Shown: positions 51,573 to 62,981, counted from the first letter of the stretch. The stretch: DNA of 64,000 nt from Paramecium octaurelia (GCA_905182995.1 CAJJDP010000023.1:223474-287473); one strand, 5' to 3'. Notes: generated by a model from the sequence alone, not told the origin. Numbers and translations are program-made.

Positions 51573-53714
51573 TCAAAACCAATCATTCTACTAAACTTGA
51601 TTTGAAATATTATAGAATTAATCATCCGATACATCACTCAAGGCATCCTGATTGAATGAATCATTCTCAAACATAATTTATTCCTAATGTTGATGCTTTT
51701 AGTTTTATTATATCTAAATTAACAATAGTGTTACTTCTATAGATTTACAAGTCTTCTTCAAATTTGAAACATTATATGATGTATTAGAATCAAAAGTAAA
51801 AGCACTGCACCAGGAGTCTAAATTATCCTAAACTAAGTAATCATAGCTTCTAAATTAAATTAGGATGAGCCAAATACTTAAGATTAGTCCAAACTTATTG
51901 AGAGATTGAAAATTTTTCAATTGAATTGCTATTGCCTCCACATGCATACAAATCATTGTTATAAATGATAAGTTTATTTCTCAAATCTCTCCCTTCCGTC
52001 ATCATACTAATAATCTTAATGGTTTGATTATTTGTATCAAAGACTTGCAAACTGTTAGTGAATCCTTAATTAGAACTTAGATATTAGATCAATGAGTATA
52101 CCCTCCTCCTAAAATGAGAATTTAATTATCATCATAAGAGAGTGCTGCTGCATTACTGAATCCTTACTTGAACTTGACTTCCAAGACCTTCCATTGATTA
52201 TCTTTGACAGAGTATCTCTCTATCGTATTTTATCTCTCTCTTCCATCGAATCCTCCAAAGACATAAATATAATTATTCAAGGCAGTAGCTGCAGCAAATG
52301 CACACTTCTACTTTTAGAGTGGATCAATCATCTTCCATTCATCTGCTGTCAAACTATACTTTTCACAACAAGATAACATCTGCTTTGTAGTGCCATCATA
52401 ACTTATTAGATCATTTATCTCAGATACCCTCCTATTGCGTAAACAAATCCATCCAGATATACACAAGCATGCTCTTTCCTGGGATAGTACATACTCTTCA
52501 AAGCCTACTATTAAAATCCATAAGATGGCGAAATTAACATAGCATTTCTGCTGACTCCTCCTCCTGTTATTATGATGTCTCCATTGGGTAAACTAGCTGC
52601 TGCAGCATAATAATTGTAATCAAATGTATTCTATTCATTAATTCATGACTTTATACATTGGAAATTTATCTATATTACCAATCATTTTTTTCAATGTTGT
52701 AAATTAAAATTTTATGCTTTTCTCCAAAGTAGCAAATCTAAGGATTGCTAACTTCCTTCTTAAATTGTCCATATTTAGAAATATCACCAATTAGTTTTTA
52801 TTCAAAATTTAATTTAGGCAGTATTTTAAATTCACCACCTCTTAACTTTCTAAATTAAGCAATGTCTTTGTCTGCCAATTCATCTAAATTATTAATCTCT
52901 TTAATGAAATCATTTCCTTTAAAAGTCTTTGTAGTCTCTAAATATTTCAAAAAATTCTACTTAATTCATTATACTTTTCCTCCAATTTCTATTATATTAG
53001 AGCCATATTAGATAGTAATGACTGATTAAATGCTACTTCTGATTCAATCTGCTCGTTTTCAGAGTCAAATATTTTTAATAAGTTATCCTTCAATTCTTTT
53101 CTTCTTTTTTCACACTTGGCAATTATTCTATCAAATTAATCATCAATTTATTAAATCTAAGTATTATTTTATTTAAATACAAGTCTTAAGTTATCTTATT
53201 CTAATTACTCTTTGCAATTATCGAAAGTTTTCATCTATTTTTCCAAACTCTCATATTGGGTCTTTAACTTTGATTAGATGCTACTTACTCTATTCATTTA
53301 TAAAGAGACTAGATTTAACATAAATCAATACCTGAATGCTCATATTTAAAAAATTTATGACCATAATGTTCAGTAATACATTCTGTGCACATATTTGATT
53401 AATCATCTTCGCAATAAAACTACAATGGGTATTTCTAATGTTTAGAGCAGAGTTCAAATGTTTTTCTAATTGTTAAAGGGTCCAGCTTACTATTCTTCCT
53501 AATGCTTAGAAGCCAAATCCATGGCCACAAAATTCTTGCTTAAATTATTTGGTTTAACATTCGGTTCATGTTTTGTCCTGCAAATAGGACATTCGATTCT
53601 CTTACTTACTTTATACATAGTTTCAAGACATATAGTGCAGTAAGTGTGACCGCAGAGTAGGTTTCTTGCCACTCTATCCGGAGCATAGAATTCATAGCAC
53701 ATTGGACATTCCAT
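51573..53714 (-). CDS. RING - B-box-like - coiled-coil - kelch protein (probable E3 ubiquitin ligase)
   Basis: Starts MECPMCYEFYAPDRVARNLL. C3HC4 RING: C-P-M-C, C-G-H-T-Y-C-T-I-C and C-P-I-C within residues 3-45. A B-box-like zinc element follows (HQKYPLQFYCEDD, CTECITEHYGH), then a long coiled coil, then kelch-type repeats in the second half (AAASLPNGDIIITGGGVSRN on the coding strand, AIGG-type turns, DDNQILILGGGYTH). The end reads DVSDDQFYNISNQVQQNDWF before TGA (complement of 51573-51575). RING/B-box/coil is the TRIM order with kelch repeats in place of SPRY, as in some protist proteins. Introns inside were not all placed. Confidence 0.8.
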
Positions 53715-53795
53715 TTATTATATTTAATATTTGCATTATTGATTTGAATATAATTTTATTATAAAAATATAAAATATTTGATTACTGCTGAATTT

Positions 53796-54876
53796 TCAAT
53801 TATTTTGTTTAAATAAGGGAATATCAACTCTGTAACATCCTGCAGAATCATCATCTTATTCATCTAAGTTGTTATCTAAGTCTTTATTGAATTTAATAGT
53901 CTTTTTGCTTGGATAATACTTTGTATTTGTAATAATTTTGCCTCTTACTGTCTGAATACTTCTCTTCATTGGTTTCTCTTGAATCAATTCTTTTGATAAC
54001 TTCTTGAACTTATTATATTGATATTCCTCAATATAGTACTTAAATTCTTAATCTTGTTAGAGATCTTTTGAATCATTGTACATTTAATATTTTAATTGCA
54101 TATCCGATACATATAAAAACTGATAAACATCCAAATTCTTGTTTTTCTCTATTGAATCCTACAGGAAATAGTCAGGCAACAACTATTTGTCTGATGTAAT
54201 CAAGTTTTAACTAATCATACGTAGATCATCAAGAAAAGATAAGCACAAAAGAGTTCGAAAGAATTGATTCTTATTCATCTTCTATTTTATTTCTTCATAA
54301 TAGACTGAACGATCCTTATCTTTGTTGATTGAATATGTTAATAATAGTTCTTTAAGACAATTTGCTGCTTCAATAACCATGATACAATGTTCATCATTTG
54401 GCTTTAAATCCAGACATTTGATTAGCCTAACGATGTTTGCTTTTGGAAAATTAGTTAGTCGTTTTTTCTATTCAGTCTTATTCTTTACAAAGACCATTAT
54501 GCCTTTCTCTATAGCCTTTTTAAAGATTTACTATGCTCTGCTAGTTAATAAATAACATGAAATTCTTAAAGTACTATTAAATAATATACTTAAGTCCACT
54601 TCGTTGAATAAACTTTTCAAGCGTGGATGACATATCACATCGACACTCAATAATAGTTTACATCAAAATTTATAAATTATTGGATTCTATTTCAGGTTTA
54701 GGACAGCAATAATCCTAGTAAATCTATTTTAATTCATAGGGTATATCAATCTTTATATCATGAAGTGTTTCCAATTATTAGGCAATAAGAGGCCACCTTA
54801 AGACTTACTTCTAGCTTTCAACAAAGTATTTTAAATTTTTTCTTAGTTCTTCATTTTCTTGAAACATCTTTTTCAT
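53796..54876 (-). CDS. paralogue of the triplicated SANT/Myb-like protein
   Basis: Starts MKKMFQENEELRKNLKYFVE and ends VDIPLFKQNN before TGA (complement of 53796-53798). Shares with the 46048-47093 gene: RWPLIAQQLETLHDIKIDIP, the IYQD motif, VRGKIITNTKYYPSKKTIKF. At least one intron near 54560-54590. The two proteins differ at most positions, so the duplication is old, unlike the exact copies at 45941-50376. Function unknown. The start codon overlaps a possible stop of the upstream gene (ATGA). Confidence 0.65.
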
Positions 54877-55835
54877 GATTTTTTTATATTTAAATCAAAT
54901 GTCATAAAATGTGCTATTTAATTTAATTAATTAGATTTATTAAAATAAAACACTATTTATTTAAGTATTTATCTACTGAAATTAGACAATGAAACATCAT
55001 TCACAAATTCTGGGTTTAAATTAAATAGCTCAGCTGCTTGATTATGTATTGAGTAAGTGTTAATTCTAAAATCAGAATTTTTGACTACCCTAAAATTAGT
55101 TAGAATGGCTTTGTTTAGTATAAACCAAAATTTCTAGTTCTATTGAGATTCTAGATAGATATTATTGCACACTTAAGAAGGAACATATTTTGATTTTTTT
55201 CAACGCTTCACACCAAATTATTAGAAAAAATATAATAAAAATACTATTTTTAAGTTTCAAATATATCATTTCGAGGTTTAGATAACTAGAATTTTACTAA
55301 TAAAAGTAAGATATTATTTGTTAGGGAGGAATCATATCCTTAAATTAGCTCAGTGTTTTAATTATCATCTTTACTTCATGTAATAATAATCATTTTCATT
55401 AAATTTTTACCAATCTCATTTTAGAAAACTTCTCATTATTGCTTGGACTATATTTTTCTTTTTTGTAAATGTAATTTTTATTTTCTTTATCTAATTCTGA
55501 ATTTTCTTTTTGCTTCACCTGTTCCGTATACCTTGTCAATTATATTTTATCAAAAAATAGCATATTGTCTCTTACAGTTCTTGAAGTAGGGTACCACAAG
55601 AAAGTGGCTGCATAATCTCTTGACCTTTAACTATTAATACTAACAGTCTTAGAATGGAATTGGACCACAACTCGGAAAGAGTTGATAAGAGTTCTTTTTC
55701 TTAAAGTGAAATTTTGATTGATTTATAATTTATAGAACTATTACAAAGAGTAATAGACTTTGGTACTTAGAGAGAGATGGAGATAGAGGTTAGATAATAA
55801 GAATCATAATCAAATTACAATTATTAATTGTACAT
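54873..55835 (-). CDS. unknown protein, 3' structure uncertain
   Basis: Starts MYNQQLQFDYDSYYLTSISI, with a 29-nt intron (GTACCAAAGT...AATAG) that joins exactly in frame to FYKLQINQNFTLRKRTLINS. The next part, SINSQRSRDYAATFLWYPTS then RTVRDNMLFFDKIQLTRYTE, is well-formed. After KFSKMRLV the splice pattern is unclear; later coding-like pieces LSKPRNDIFETQKQYFYYIF and FWFILNKAILTNFRVVKNSD, DFRINTYSIHNQAAELFNLN lie in compatible positions. If all belong together the gene reaches TGA at 54873-54875; if not, it ends at 55396. No family recognised. Confidence 0.5.
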
Positions 55836-55866
55836 GTATAATATAATGTATGTTTTATTTAACTTT

Positions 55867-56416
55867 TCATAATCTTCTTCCTCTTCTACCTCCTGGTCTT
55901 CTAGTAGAATCGGTTGGGATTGGAGTAACATCTTCAATTCTACCGATTTTGAGTCCCAAACGAGCCAATGCTCTTAAAGCAGCTTGAGCACCTGGTCCTG
56001 GTTGTCTGGTATCGACACCTTAGTATATGGGATGGATGTAATACCTCCTCTTGCTCTTAATTTAATATGCAAAGCGTTAATTTTGAGTGTTTTCAACTTT
56101 TCATAAACATCTTTGGCTGCTTGCATGGCTGCATATGGTGAAGATTCTTCTCTGTCAGATTTGACTTTCATTCCACCAGTGACTCTAGCCAATGTTTCTC
56201 TGCCTGTCAAATCAGTGATATGAATGAAGGTGTCATTCCAAGTTGACAAGATGTGAGCTACTCCAAATACTAATTCATTTCCTGCAACATTTGGTCCCAA
56301 AGTAGCAACAACTTATTGAGTTGTTTCTTCTCCAGTTTTCTTTCCCTTCTTTCCTTTTGGCTATTAAACAGGTTATTCTTTTTTGTCAGCCTTAATTTAA
56401 TTGTTATTGTTACCAT
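55867..56416 (-). CDS. RPS14: small ribosomal subunit protein uS11 (RPS14)
   Basis: Platform protein of the 40S subunit, about 150 codons. The start codon ATG (complement of 56414-56416) is an entire coding exon: a 23-nt intron (56391-56413, GTAACAATAAC...TTAAG) follows at once, then [20 protein letters not shown]. Core: [61 protein letters not shown] 26-nt intron (GTATTACATCC...ACTAAG) splits RARGG; then [20 protein letters not shown] and the invariant end [11 protein letters not shown]. Divergent from the BAH-PHD gene, 125 bp between starts. Confidence 0.96.
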
Positions 56417-56541
56417 TCTCTAAAAATTAATTTAAATCTTTTTAATATAAAAAATAGAAATCCTGCAATTATTTAATTAATATAGACACACTCGAAAAAC
56501 AAAACAAGGCACTCAACACTCAATAATAATTATTAAAATAA

Positions 56542-57266
56542 ATGAGCGAAGAAGAGAAGGTAAATAAAATCAGTCCCAATACAGTGAATGAATTAGTGAA
56601 GAATGATAAATATGGTCATTTAATTTAACTCTACCTAAAGAAAGATCCAACAAGGTATTACCATACTCCACCCTATTATAGAATTAAAAAGTATAATAGC
56701 ATTCAAAAAGGCAATAAAATATATCATGTCAATCAAGATGTGGCTGTCTGTGCCTTAAATGATGATATCTATTCAGCTAAACTCATTAAAATTTACTGCA
56801 TCAAGGATCCCTCAGACACTTTCATTCCCATCATTTAAGTTTAATGGTAACTCTCTTATCTCCATCTCTTAGGTATTACTCTAAATAGGATCTCAAAATT
56901 GATTAGAAACTGCTTAAATGCATTTCTGATAAAGAACTCTTCTTTTCTACTCATTCTGAATATTTGCCTGCAAATAAAATACAAGTCGGAATCAAAATCC
57001 TCACTTTCGAAGAATACTCTGATCTTGAATTCGAAGAGGAAACGATCTTTTTCAGTAGAGCTGCAATAGATCTAGATTCAATGGAACCCAGACCCAATGT
57101 TAAATTATGGAAAAAGAGTTGTGTTTGTTAATTGCCATAAAACCCTGATCTGTAGATGATTCAGTGTGATGAATGTGATAACTGGTATCATTTGGATTGT
57201 GTCGAACTTCAAGATCAAGATATCACTAAGATTGATAAGTATTTATGTCCAAGATGTAATAAATGA
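56542..57266 (+). CDS. BAH-PHD chromatin reader
   Basis: About 233 codons: MSEEEKVNKISPNTVNELVK to KYLCPRCNK, TGA 57264-57266, one 26-nt intron (GTAACTCTC...CTCTTAG). Residues ~40-160 form a BAH-like domain (VNQDVAVCALNDDIYSAKLI, FEEETIFFSRAAIDLDSMEP). The C-terminus is a PHD finger with Cys4-His-Cys3 spacing: C-V-C, C-D-E-C, W-Y-H-L-D-C and C-P-R-C. This order and size match plant-type EBS/SHL histone readers. Expected to be nuclear and bind methylated histone H3; binding residues were not checked. Converges on eL19 with 45 bp between stops. Confidence 0.85.
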
Positions 57267-57311
57267 TTTTTCATACAAACAACATTTTTTATTGTACTAA
57301 ATATGTATATA

Positions 57312-57879
57312 TCATTCTGCAGCAAATTTGTTTTAGGTTTTCTTGGTTCTCTAAGCCTTGTTCTTCTCTCTTCTGTCGTTTTATTCTTTCTCGATCTTGT
57401 CGACTCTGACTTTCTCTTATTTAGTTTCATGAATTGCCTCGATCAACACCTTCTTGTTCTTATATTGATTACCCTTTGAAGCCAAATAGAATTCATGATA
57501 TCTACTTTATTAACATTCATTACTATTATCTATCGATTTTCTTTGCTGCTCTGTATTTTCTAAGTAATCTTCTCAAAACTCTTTGTCTTCTGATCCAAAG
57601 AACTTTGGTTGGCATTCTTGCCTCTCTTGTACCTCTTCTCTTACCAGTACCAGTGTGTCTACCTCTTCTCTTTGCTTCAAGGAATCTTCTTGCTCTAGCT
57701 CTTGAATGAATTGTTCTCAATCTTCTCATAATCAAACCATCTTTAATTAATTTTCTAATTGACATTCTTGAATTTGCAAGACTGATTTCACTTGCTTCAT
57801 TTGGGTCTAACCAAACTCTGTTAACACCAACCTTTAATTAAGTTGAAGCTAATCTTTTTTGGAGTCGAAGGTTTACCAT
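57312..57879 (-). CDS. RPL19: large ribosomal subunit protein eL19 (RPL19)
   Basis: About 180 codons: [100 protein letters not shown], all diagnostic of eL19. A 22-nt intron (GTAATGAATG...AAGTAG) follows KKIDRQ and joins to [20 protein letters not shown]. The C-terminus is a charged helix ending NKFAAE before TGA (complement of 57312-57314), slightly shorter than in animals. Binds rRNA at the subunit interface. Confidence 0.96.
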
Positions 57880-58013
57880 TAAAAAATAATATCTAAATTT
57901 TTAAATTTTTTCACATGCAATCACATTATTTATAGAAAAAACTAAATATTTTACATTCCTCTATTTATCTAAGATATCTCCTATATCTCAATTTAACTCC
58001 TATCTATTTGATA

Positions 58014-58701
58014 ATTTTAACAATTACTTCAAGAATATTTAATATAGTCCACTATTTATGGTCATTACTCAAACTTTCATTCATATTATCCAACTATTGC
58101 TGACTTTTTAAAGGATAGCTTTATATAGTTGAATGGAAATTTGAAAACTACTGCCCACATTCCTTTAGCTTCCTCTTAAAAATATATCCCAACGTCCACA
58201 CACTTAGAACATCAAAGATTCCTTAACAAAAATTATCAATACAGAATAGCTATTTGTTACAAAGAACTGTATAGAACAATTCAAGAATACAATCTAAAAG
58301 ATGGCAAATATTAGTTTTGTTTGTAATTTGCATGAAAATAATAATTTACCTAAATGATTTGGCAATTTTTGATTTTAACTCAAATCGCAGAGAAGATGAG
58401 ACTTTATAATCTAGAGAGAATGATTTACTATGCTTCAAATAACAGAACTTAGAGGAGGTATTAATGTCAATATCAAATTATAAAATAGGAAAATATGGGA
58501 GTTCTATTAATTCTTAGACTTCATTAATGGCTTGGAACTTTGACTGGAAAGGTTATTAAAACTATAAAAATTGGTTTAAATCAATAGTAATTAAACTGTT
58601 AGATGTGCATCCAATAGGAAAACTAAAATTAAAGAAGTACTGATGTTTTTAAGGGAGTTATAAAAACTAGAGAATTGTCATTTATTACGTAGAAAACTTG
58701 A
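58014..58701 (+). CDS. poorly resolved hypothetical gene
   Basis: A clear coding stretch runs from about 58060 (SNFHSYYPTIADFLKDSFIQ, TAHIPLASSQKYIPTSTHLE, YRIAICYKELYRTIQEYNLK) but meets TGA at 58333. Beyond it, two overlapping frames look protein-like, joined by a possible 31-nt intron (GTATTAATG...AAATAG); the end would be TGA at 58699-58701. No start ATG lies in frame with the first stretch, so a 5' exon is missing from my reading or the gene is broken. 57880-58013 shows nothing. Confidence 0.3.
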
Positions 58702-58737
58702 AAGATAAGAAAATTACCTGAATTTTAAAATAATTAA

Positions 58738-59241
58738 ATGAATTTTGATTATCCAAAATCTGAATTTCAAACTCCTTAGAAGCAATTTTATGTGAGGTCA
58801 CAACACAAACATAATTCGAGTCAACCTCTATTAGGATAATACTTTCGAGATATTCAAGAACCTAAAATGAGTCTAACCAAGGTAGGTTAAGAGTCTTTAA
58901 AAAAATGGGATTTCTTCTCTGATCCTTTTAGTCTACCTGAGAAATATTTAATTAGTCCACAAAACAAAATAAAGACTGAAACAACTGATTTTGGATATGA
59001 TAGCCTTGATTTTATGTTGGGAAAATAAACTGATAGATACAGCTCAGGATCTCTTCAAGCACTGCATTAATAAACATAATCAGAGAAAATAATTGGTAAA
59101 AAGGTCTAGTTTTCTGAGTTAGTCTAAGTTAAGAATGATGATGGAAGCGAATCTGAAGAACCTATGACAAAGTAATCAAGACAGAAGACAAGAAAAAGCA
59201 AGTTCTCAATGAAAAGTTAGAGGTCAATTATACAAGATTGA
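58738..59241 (+). CDS. hypothetical protein, Ser/Gln-rich
   Basis: 168 codons without intron: MNFDYPKSEFQTPQKQFYVR to SMKSQRSIIQD, TGA 59239-59241. Mostly disordered, with one more ordered stretch (WDFFSDPFSLPEKYLI) and a basic tail (KTRKSKFSMKSQR) suggesting nuclear or phosphorylation-regulated function, which is inference. The frame continues open after this TGA for about 120 codons, so a longer protein with an undetected intron around 59220-59300 cannot be excluded. Confidence 0.5.
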
Positions 59242-59406
59242 TTTTATCATACTTTATTTTAATGCCAATTTATTTATTAACCTGTCATCACTGTTCTTAG
59301 TAAGCATTCTAAATATGTTTCCATTATGTAGAGTTACAATATAGACGGATTCATTTTTGATTAACTTATTTATATAAATAATTAGTATTGTAAACAATAG
59401 TATTCT

Positions 59407-59958
59407 ATGCATAAACAAGGCAAGAAGTTGCAGTTTGATTTTTAAAAATAGTCACCAAGAAAGTTTTAAAATTTAACTAATCATACTTAAGAAAGTGAAT
59501 TATAATCTGATCCTTATGGCCTAGTTCAAACTAGATTTGAGAATTCTATGTAAATGAACATCAAGGAACATGTTGATTAACTCTTTGTATCAAACATCTT
59601 GTCCTATTTAGAACATTCTAAAATCCATTAAAGATGATTTAAAGCTAAGTCGAGATGACATGAATATTATAAAGAACGATTTACAAAAAATGAAGTCTAA
59701 TCAATGTAGAGATGAAGATCGATTTACTAAGTCTCTTCTCTAAGATGTACCCATTTAAATGCTAATTAGATGAACAAGTAGAAAAATGAATTAAAGAAAT
59801 TACAACTTATGACATCAACTGCTTATGGAAGTCTTAACTAACAAATCTCCTCATTACAGAATGACAAGGATTTCATCAAAGATAATTCTAATCAAGTTGA
59901 ATTGGATACTTAGTTGATTGAAACCGAAATTGGATTTAGGAGAATATATGATATATGA
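59407..59958 (+). CDS. coiled-coil hypothetical protein
   Basis: Starts MHKQGKKLQFDFQKQSPRKF and ends FRRIYDI, TGA 59956-59958. Two introns splice exactly: 25 nt (GTATCAAACA...ATTTAG) joining VDQLF to NILKSIKDDLKLS, and 23 nt (GTACCCATTT...AATTAG) joining KSLLQD to MNKQKNELKKLQ. The C-terminal two thirds are a coiled coil. It could be the 3' part of the preceding gene rather than separate; between them 59242-59406 is A+T-rich. Confidence 0.5.
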
Positions 59959-60008
59959 TAGAAATAATTAATATTTTTTAACAGATATAGGTTAAATTTT
60001 AGTGATAA

Positions 60009-61050
60009 ATGTCTCTCGAATAACTTTAATGTTATGAGGATGATCAATATTATGATCAATCTATCAAATCAAATTAGCAATAATCTGTATAGTCCATTGA
60101 CTCCTTGAAATCAAAAAAATCTATAGGATCATTAGAAAAATTGGTTTCTCAGAAAAAGACAAAGGATTCCACTCTCAAACTCGAACTAGATTAATTTATT
60201 GGATTATTGTAGAAATTTAAGCTATCCTAACTTAAAAATGATATCTCTGTTGTCATGAGTACCGAATAAGAAGAGTATTATAGCTTTTAGCAAAAACAAC
60301 CTTAAGATAAAAATCAAATTATGCTTGAAGGTTATTAAAAGTGTTTCTTAGAAGCAGTCAGAGCTATTGATCAAATGGTTACTAATCCAAAAGATCATAT
60401 TTTTATTTGTGAAAATTTAGACAAAATGAAAATGATTTATGTATTATTAGAACTATTTAGATTATGCATATTTAGAGTTATTAAGGAATGCAAAAATCTG
60501 TAAATCTATGAAACTATTTTAAAATAGACATTGATTGATGCTGATTAAGGATTTCTTTACTATAAAATCAAATTTAATAAAAATAAATGCTAATACAAAA
60601 ATTGTAGAGTTAATTGAAATCTCTATAAATTGATCTCAATTAAGAAAGGTTAAATTATTTGGATTTATAACAAAAAACTAATAATATAAGCATTTAATTT
60701 TGGTGGCAAATAAATAATTTGAAGCACTTCAAGATAAACTACTATCAACTGAGGATGAATTAAATCAAGTAGTGTAATACTCAAATAAAACAATCAGTTA
60801 AAGCAAATACAAGTCTAAGAGACGTAATTAACAATTATGAAATCAAATCAGAAGTAAAATAATAAAGCACATCTCCACTTATTTCTAATAGTAATCCTCA
60901 TAATTAAGAGAACTAATCAAATTAATCTAATATCACTACAATATCCTTTAATTAATTAAGACTTACGTCTAAGATTCAATTAAAGAAAGTCACTCTCCTC
61001 AAAAGAAAAATTTTGTCAAAAGTGAAGATAAATTTATGAGAGAATTATGA
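60009..61050 (+). CDS. coiled-coil hypothetical protein, introns partly unresolved
   Basis: Starts MSLEQLQCYEDDQYYDQSIK; a solid first exon runs to about 60560 (LELDQFIGLLQKFKLSQLKN, FLEAVRAIDQMVTNPKDHIF, ICENLDKMKMIYVLLELFRL). The middle shows coding pieces such as LQDKLLSTEDELNQ with a 30-nt intron (GTAGTGTAAT...ATCAG), and the end reads SIKESHSPQKKNFVKSEDKF, TGA 61048-61050. The exact joins between 60560 and 60720 and near 60950 could not be fixed. No family recognised. Confidence 0.5.
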
Positions 61051-61176
61051 AATTATATTAGTATATATTTTATTGAATTATAATATTTTAATTAATGTTA
61101 CAAAAATCATAAAATTGACATTTGATTATCAAAATAATTCTTTTTTAATCTTTATTAATAGATTTGATTAAATAAT

Positions 61177-61386
61177 ATGAATAATTAATTTTACACTTTA
61201 AAAACAATAGGGTTACTAATATTGTTAAGTGTGTTTTATCATTATGCTAATTCTTTATTCCTTGATTCTAATTTCTTAGGTATAGATATTAGCTTCATTA
61301 ATACTGTGTTTCATGTAACATTCTTATCATATTTGGAAAAAAGAGTTTATCGGAAAGAATTAGTAAGGTAAATATAAATGCAATGA
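61177..61386 (+). CDS. very small membrane or secreted protein
   Basis: 69 codons without intron: MNNQFYTLKTIGLLILLSVF is a signal-peptide or signal-anchor, followed by a second moderately hydrophobic stretch (NFLGIDISFINTVFHVTFLS) and a short basic end (KRVYRKELVR). TGA 61384-61386. Real status rests only on composition; no family recognised. Starts 46 bp before the kinase gene's ATG region. Confidence 0.4.
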
Positions 61387-61432
61387 TAATTTTTTCTTTT
61401 ATAATAATAAATCTATACACACTTAAAAACAT

Positions 61433-62254
61433 ATGCACATCAAGACCACTCTTTTGAGTGAAGGATCTTCATCGTATGTTTTCCTAACAGAGGATCCTAA
61501 TTATGTGATGAAGGTATTTAAATCGATACACCCTGTCTAAGCGAGAATAAAGGAAGCTTAAATTCTAGCGGCTCTAAAAAGCGATCATGTTGTTAAACTA
61601 ATCACTTTTACAGACGATTACTTAATATTAGAAAGACTAAGACCTTAGGATTTGTTTGAAGTCGTAAAATCCAAAAATCTAAATCATTAATTAATTAAGG
61701 AAACATGCAAGACTTTGATAAGAATAATAAATGATATTCATAAGATGTAAGTGGTTCATCGTGACATCAAATTAGAGAACATTCTGATTGACAATACTGG
61801 GAAATTAATTGTATGCGATTTTGGATTTGCTGAATAATTAACAAGTTGCTCAGTCAAAAGAACTGTGGGTACTTTGAATTATATGGCTCCAGAATTGCAT
61901 TAGGAATCTTTAATGGGGGGAAATAACAGTGAAAAAATAAATACGCAAATTCTAATTAAATCTGATGTTTTCTCGCTTGGAGTGTCTATTTTCTAAATCA
62001 TTCTTGGATTTCAGCCATTCACTTCAAGTAAACCAGGAGCGAATTGTAAATTATGGAGATTAATATAACAAAAGAAATGGATATAATATTGGACTCTAAT
62101 TCAAAAATTATCAAAACTTTAAATTGATCCTATTACTTAGAATTTCTTGGAATAATTTTTACAATCTGATACTACATCTAGGACCACTCTGGATGAAATA
62201 TACAATCATCCATTTCTAAATTAAGTATAAGACGATGTTCATTTAATTTTCTGA
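61433..62254 (+). CDS. small Ser/Thr protein kinase
   Basis: 273 codons, intronless: MHIKTTLLSEGSSSYVFLTE to DDVHLIF, TGA 62252-62254. Kinase domain only. The glycine loop is reduced (EGSSSYVF), the ATP lysine is in YVMKVF, catalytic loop VVHRDIKLENILID, DFGFAE, TVGTLNYMAPELH, SDVFSLGVSIFQIILGFQPF. All catalytic residues (K, D of HRD, D of DFG) are present, so it should be active. Closest in style to the ciliate-expanded CAMK/PDK-like kinases; a subfamily cannot be named from sight. Confidence 0.85.
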
Positions 62255-62589
62255 TTTATTATTATTTGTAAATTAAGTTCTACTTTAATTACATTGACTC
62301 TATGTAAAAGTATATATAATAATTTTAATTGCATAAAAAATAATAATTATTATTGAGAAATAATTATAGAACTTAAAAAAGGTCTAACATCTCTAAATTC
62401 ATTAGAACAATCGAATTATAAAAACATCTATTTTTATATCTAATTTGAGTATATAAATGTGACAAATAAATGAATAAGAATATATTTGTGTTCATAAAAA
62501 TTCTAGTGTTTTTAATTCTTTAATTTAATCACTTGGAATAGAGAGATGTGAAGAACATAAAATATTAAATCTTTTAATTTTTTTTTTAA
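62255..62589. other. intergenic, A+T-rich
   Basis: 335 bp with no gene; long T and A runs directly upstream of the P1 start (T10 at 62577-62587). Presumably holds the P1 promoter. Confidence 0.5.
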
Positions 62590-62981
62590 ATGGCAAGAGC
62601 ATAAAAAGACACAAGACCAATTGCAGATTAAAATACATCAGAAGCAGCATGCACATACGCTGCACTCATCTTATATGAAGACAATCAAGAAGTAAAAACT
62701 ATTATTAAGAGAAGATCAATGCAGCAAAATTGGCACAAATCATCAAGGCTGCTAATTTGAGAGTTGAACCAATTTGGACTAAAGTATTCGAAAAGGCACT
62801 CAAAGGAAAGAAAGTAGGAGATTTATTACATGGAAACAGTGGAAGTGCTCCTGCTTCTTAAGTTGCTACAACAACCACAGCACCAGTTGCATAATAGACT
62901 AAAGCTCCTGAAGCTGCTAAGGAAGTTAAGAAAGCTGAAGAACCCGAAGAAGATGTTGATATGGGAGGCTTATTTGATTGA
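62590..62981 (+). CDS. RPLP1: 60S acidic ribosomal protein P1
   Basis: About 123 codons. Stalk protein that recruits translation GTPases. MARAQKDTRPIADQNTSEAA, CTYAALILYEDNQE, then a 20-nt intron (62692-62711, GTAAAAACTATT...AAGAG) and KINAAKLAQIIKAANLRVEP, IWTKVFEKALKGKKVGDLLH. An Ala/Thr/Pro hinge follows and an acidic end EEPEEDVDMGGLFD. The family end is normally DDDMGFGLFD, so the Phe before Gly is missing here. TGA 62979-62981. Confidence 0.93.

Noticed and set aside
57434..57709. Plus-strand hydrophobic frame
   Set aside because: Antisense shadow of the Arg-rich eL19 gene.
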